From Dimorphilus gyrociliatus (taxonomy: Eukaryota; Annelida; Polychaeta; Dinophilidae), in assembly GCA_904063045.1 (NCBI GenBank), contig CAJFCJ010000025.1, positions 558,001 through 622,000 of the forward strand: DNA of 64,000 bases. The letters run 5' to 3'. The position numbers and the translations under genes are program-made. Shown here piece by piece: positions 61,278 through 64,000 of the stretch (the stretch's first letter is position 1; each line of letters starts with the position of its first letter). The notes under the pieces were generated by a model. That model searched no databases, was not told the origin of the DNA, and saw only the letters and a list, made by a program, of their open reading frames with translations.

Positions 61278-64000
61278 TCAGTCAGTAAAACGACTACAGG
61301 CTTTCTTCCATTTGCATTGGGTGCACCACATATCTCGGTTTTCCATTCCATAAACCTTCCTGCACTTCTTCACATCCGATCTTGACTTTTTGTGCATGGG
61401 TAGCAGCTTTGCAGTCGAGTATAAGCTCTTGTATGGTTTAGAGTTCTAAAATAATAATTAAAGAAAAAAAGCAATTGTAATTATTTATCTTTTAGTGCAA
61501 AGTAACTCTTTTATCATCTAGGATTTCGATTATTTAAGTAATGGCCTCTACTTAATCGCATATTGTTTAGGGGCTATAAATTTTCAAGAGTGACATCTTG
61601 TGGATGATTTTTTAAAAGGTACCTAGACGATATAAATATAGATTTGCTGTAATTATTGCGTCAACTTACCGATCCCCAGGTATAAGATCGACTAAGTCCG
61701 CTGTTACCATTCTGATAACCGGAAGTTGGAAATGAGGATGCCAAATGCGTATTTGAGGATCTTGGTGACTTAGACGGGCGGATAGGGTGATCCTTTCTCT
61801 GGTAGTCGTGGTCTTGAATAAAAATACGACTCTGTTCCACAAAAGAAGATGGCGGGGACGTTGAGTAAGTATGCATATCAGCCAACTGATCAGTGACAGT
61901 ATCAACCGAAACTTCTATCTCATTGTAATAGAAATCTTCTTCGTGATCGGACCAGTCTTCGTCAGCTCCTCTCCTATTACAAATGCAAAAAAGAACACTA
62001 CTTTTAGAAGCAATCAATAAATTCCAAACAATAACAAACAGTAGTAAAAACACTTGGAAAAATTTTTATGAATGAAATTTAAAGATTTTCTTCTTTTCTT
62101 TTGTATTTAATCAATAAAGTGGAAAAAAAAACTGTTTCACCTCTAAATAGGGAAATTTTTATTTTATCTTCTTAAATAGAAAAATATTAACCAGAGATAA
62201 AGAAAGTTTAATGACAGAAACGCTTTATCTATTTTTTCAATATGGCAAATAGTATATATCTCAATAATTAAATATTAAACATATAAAGTACGTCTACGTA
62301 CGAGTCGATTATTTATAGATCGCTACTTGGAACTGTTTTACTCTTAAAACAAACATCAGTAATAATCGTTCAATCTTTCTATATATAATATATTACATAC
62401 TTATATATATATACATAAATACTACGTTCGAATTGGAATAGTTTTTTTTCTCATGGCTACAGTAGATACTATATATAGGTCTAAAAAAAAAGAAACTAAA
62501 CCCTATTAGAGTGACGAATATAAACATGTGTAAAGATTACATAACAAACTAAAGTCTACATTCCAAGGCTGAATTCTATTCAAAATAGAAAATATCAATA
62601 TTTTAAAGCTGTAAAAAAAAAATTAAAAAACTTTTTTTCTTTTTAGCATCTCACTGTTGATATAGAAAAAGGTTATTTCTCTTTTTCTACCTATGCTTTT
62701 CTCTCTCTCTCTCTCTCTCTTCTCTCTATCTATCCTTTTTTGATATTTATATAAATCTTTAGTGACGCAAGCTGGCGTAAGATATTTTTTAAGCAATCTA
62801 ATCTGAAGAAAAACAATCCGACTCGTTATGCAATAATTTTATATGTGCTATTATAGGCTAAATGGTTATTTTTTGGATGATAAGATAGAATGTAATGTAA
62901 TTCCAAGTAGTGTGGCAGTATCCGAATGTATAACACTTTTTTTATGTAACAGTATAAATAAACCCACCCCAAATGCTCCTGTCGAATATGCTTTTCAATC
63001 ATGATTCTTGTACTCATGATCTTTTCACAATTTCTCCAAGTGCATTGGAAAACCGTCCTGGTTCCCTGAAATATCAATAGATGGCGTTAATAAATTTTTA
63101 ATATTCAAAAGGGTTATGCCCATTATCCATGAGTCCTAAATTTGCATTATTCACAGGCAACAACCGCTGCCTTTATATGCCGGCATACAGTTTTCCTGGT
63201 TACTATAAATACTTTTTCAACTGGTTCCCTGTTGCATTCTATCGTTTTGTACAGGTAACCAGTCTTCAACCCCAGTAACCGGTCATCACACCGTAAATAC
63301 TGCAGTACGAGAGGACGTCGAACTGCAATTTTTTGTACTCAAAATAGGATTGACGTTCTTAAGGTGGTTGTAATGGCGGTCATCGAACGTAAAATACTTT
63401 AAATAATTTATGCTAATTAACACTTCATTAATTGCACAGCCGGTAATCTAGGCCTACACATATTTTCCACGTGTGGCAATAATGACATATGTCATCCCCT
63501 ATGTGTAGCTGACAATTTCAACTGTTATCTTATCAAGTGAAAAATTATAAAAATGAATAGTTTAGTTTTTAAGGGCTTCTCTCTAGGCCAACATCTGTCC
63601 TTGACGAAAATAGGCCTATTTTGTAGTGCAATGTTCTATCGTGTAACCTTTGGACCACCCTTGTCACATTTTTTAACCATTGATTAGAAGGAAAAGGATC
63701 TAACCTTCATTTCGTCTTCTTCATTTGAAGAGCTCGACATCGTGTCGATCATATCATCTTGCAGATTTGGTGGAGCTGAAGTGGATAGTAACGATGGGGG
63801 CGATTCGGATGGCATACTGAATACTCCGCTTGAAACACTCCCCGAGTTATCTGCAGGCATATTGTCTTGATGCAAGCTGTCACGTGATAAAACAATTGTA
63901 GCTTACCTTGGTAAGAGGAAGATAGCTTTGGCGAACAGCTGAGGGATGTAAGAACCATAGCTGCCTGTTCTTCATCCATAATTTCCTCTGAACCCCGTCT
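61278..64000 (-). CDS. ZNF395/ZNF704/SLC2A4RG-type transcription factor (5' end outside window)
   Basis: Exons seen on the minus strand: >64000-63907, 63865-63705, 63065-62968, 61973-61670, 61445-61278. The visible part starts with an [17 protein letters not shown] block and a Ser/Pro-rich stretch ([18 protein letters not shown]). A single C2H2 finger follows ([20 protein letters not shown], then RQEH), and right after it the acidic [15 protein letters not shown] motif of the family. The last exon carries the C-clamp DNA-binding motif: [20 protein letters not shown] and KACSRF, then stop. These features together are specific to the human ZNF395/ZNF704/SLC2A4RG group and insect Glut4EF, nuclear factors. 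The exon starting at 63865 could start at 63855 instead (another in-phase AG). The upstream exons lie beyond position 64000. Confidence 0.92.
62700..62726. repeat. (CT)n microsatellite
   Basis: CT units interrupted once, in an intron of the ZNF395/704-type gene. Confidence 0.85.
63482..63495. promoter_or_regulatory. 14-bp palindrome with E-box core in ZNF395/704-type gene intron
   Basis: ATGACATATGTCAT is a perfect palindrome around CATATG. A CACGTG E-box (63468-63473) and a TAGGCCTA (63449-63456) lie just before it. The intron also holds ATGCCGGCAT (63177-63186). Together they suggest an intronic control region. Confidence 0.4.

Overview
This is eukaryotic, animal nuclear DNA. It is strongly AT-rich, most genes have several short spliced exons (many introns are about 50-110 bp), and it is full of TA, GA/CT, CA and CTT microsatellites. 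The proteins are animal types: KDM4 histone demethylase, USF bHLH-Zip, GPI-specific phospholipase D, a ZNF395/ZNF704/SLC2A4RG-type factor, a CARD adaptor and a filamin-like CH protein. Gene density (about 20 genes in 64 kb) and intron size suggest a compact invertebrate genome. A small-genome spiralian such as an annelid is my guess, but nothing in the window proves the taxon.

Layout. 0.5-3.9 kb: leucine-rich repeat protein (-). 7.7-9.4 kb: protein with a divergent alpha-crystallin-like domain (+). 10.0-15.4 kb: filamin-like protein with one CH domain, a hydrophobic N-terminal segment and a long low-complexity middle (+). 19.3-24.9 kb: complete KDM4 with JmjN, JmjC, PHD, extended PHD and double Tudor (+). 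26.2-27.7 kb: CARD plus coiled-coil protein (+). 27.7-32.6 kb: gene-poor. 32.6-33.1 kb: single-exon coiled-coil protein (+). 33.1-37.6 kb: gene-poor. 37.6-38.8 kb: minimal class I cyclic-nucleotide phosphodiesterase (+). 39.5-42.5 kb: GPLD1 (+). 43.4-44.5 kb: unrecognised 241-aa protein (-). 44.9-45.4 kb: doubtful small gene (+). 45.9-47.8 kb: USF (+). 48.1-49.7 kb: UDP-glycosyltransferase (-). 50.1-50.8 kb: TIM22 (-). 51.6-52.4 kb: SF3A2 (+). 52.6-53.6 kb: centrin (-). 54.1-55.7 kb: DNAJA-type Hsp40 (+). 56.2-57.0 kb: CALML4 (-). 57.4-57.8 kb: small membrane protein (-). 58.2-59.7 kb: unrecognised secretory-pathway receptor-like protein (-). 60.4-60.7 kb: COX6C (+). 61.3 kb to the right edge: ZNF395/704-type factor (-), its 5' part outside the window.

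These are mostly housekeeping and regulatory genes with no operon-like shared function; neighbours are unrelated. The less ordinary content is the CARD coiled-coil adaptor, the filamin-like protein with a membrane-type N terminus, the receptor-like protein at 58-60 kb, the recurrent 3'-splice-site signal just upstream of many start codons (possible spliced-leader trans-splicing or 5'-UTR introns), and two genome-scale sequence words: the palindrome TAGGCCTA and a CTCF-like TAGATGGC motif. All exon boundaries were set by hand from reading frame, GT-AG dinucleotides and phase; every multi-exon CDS given below closes to a multiple of three.
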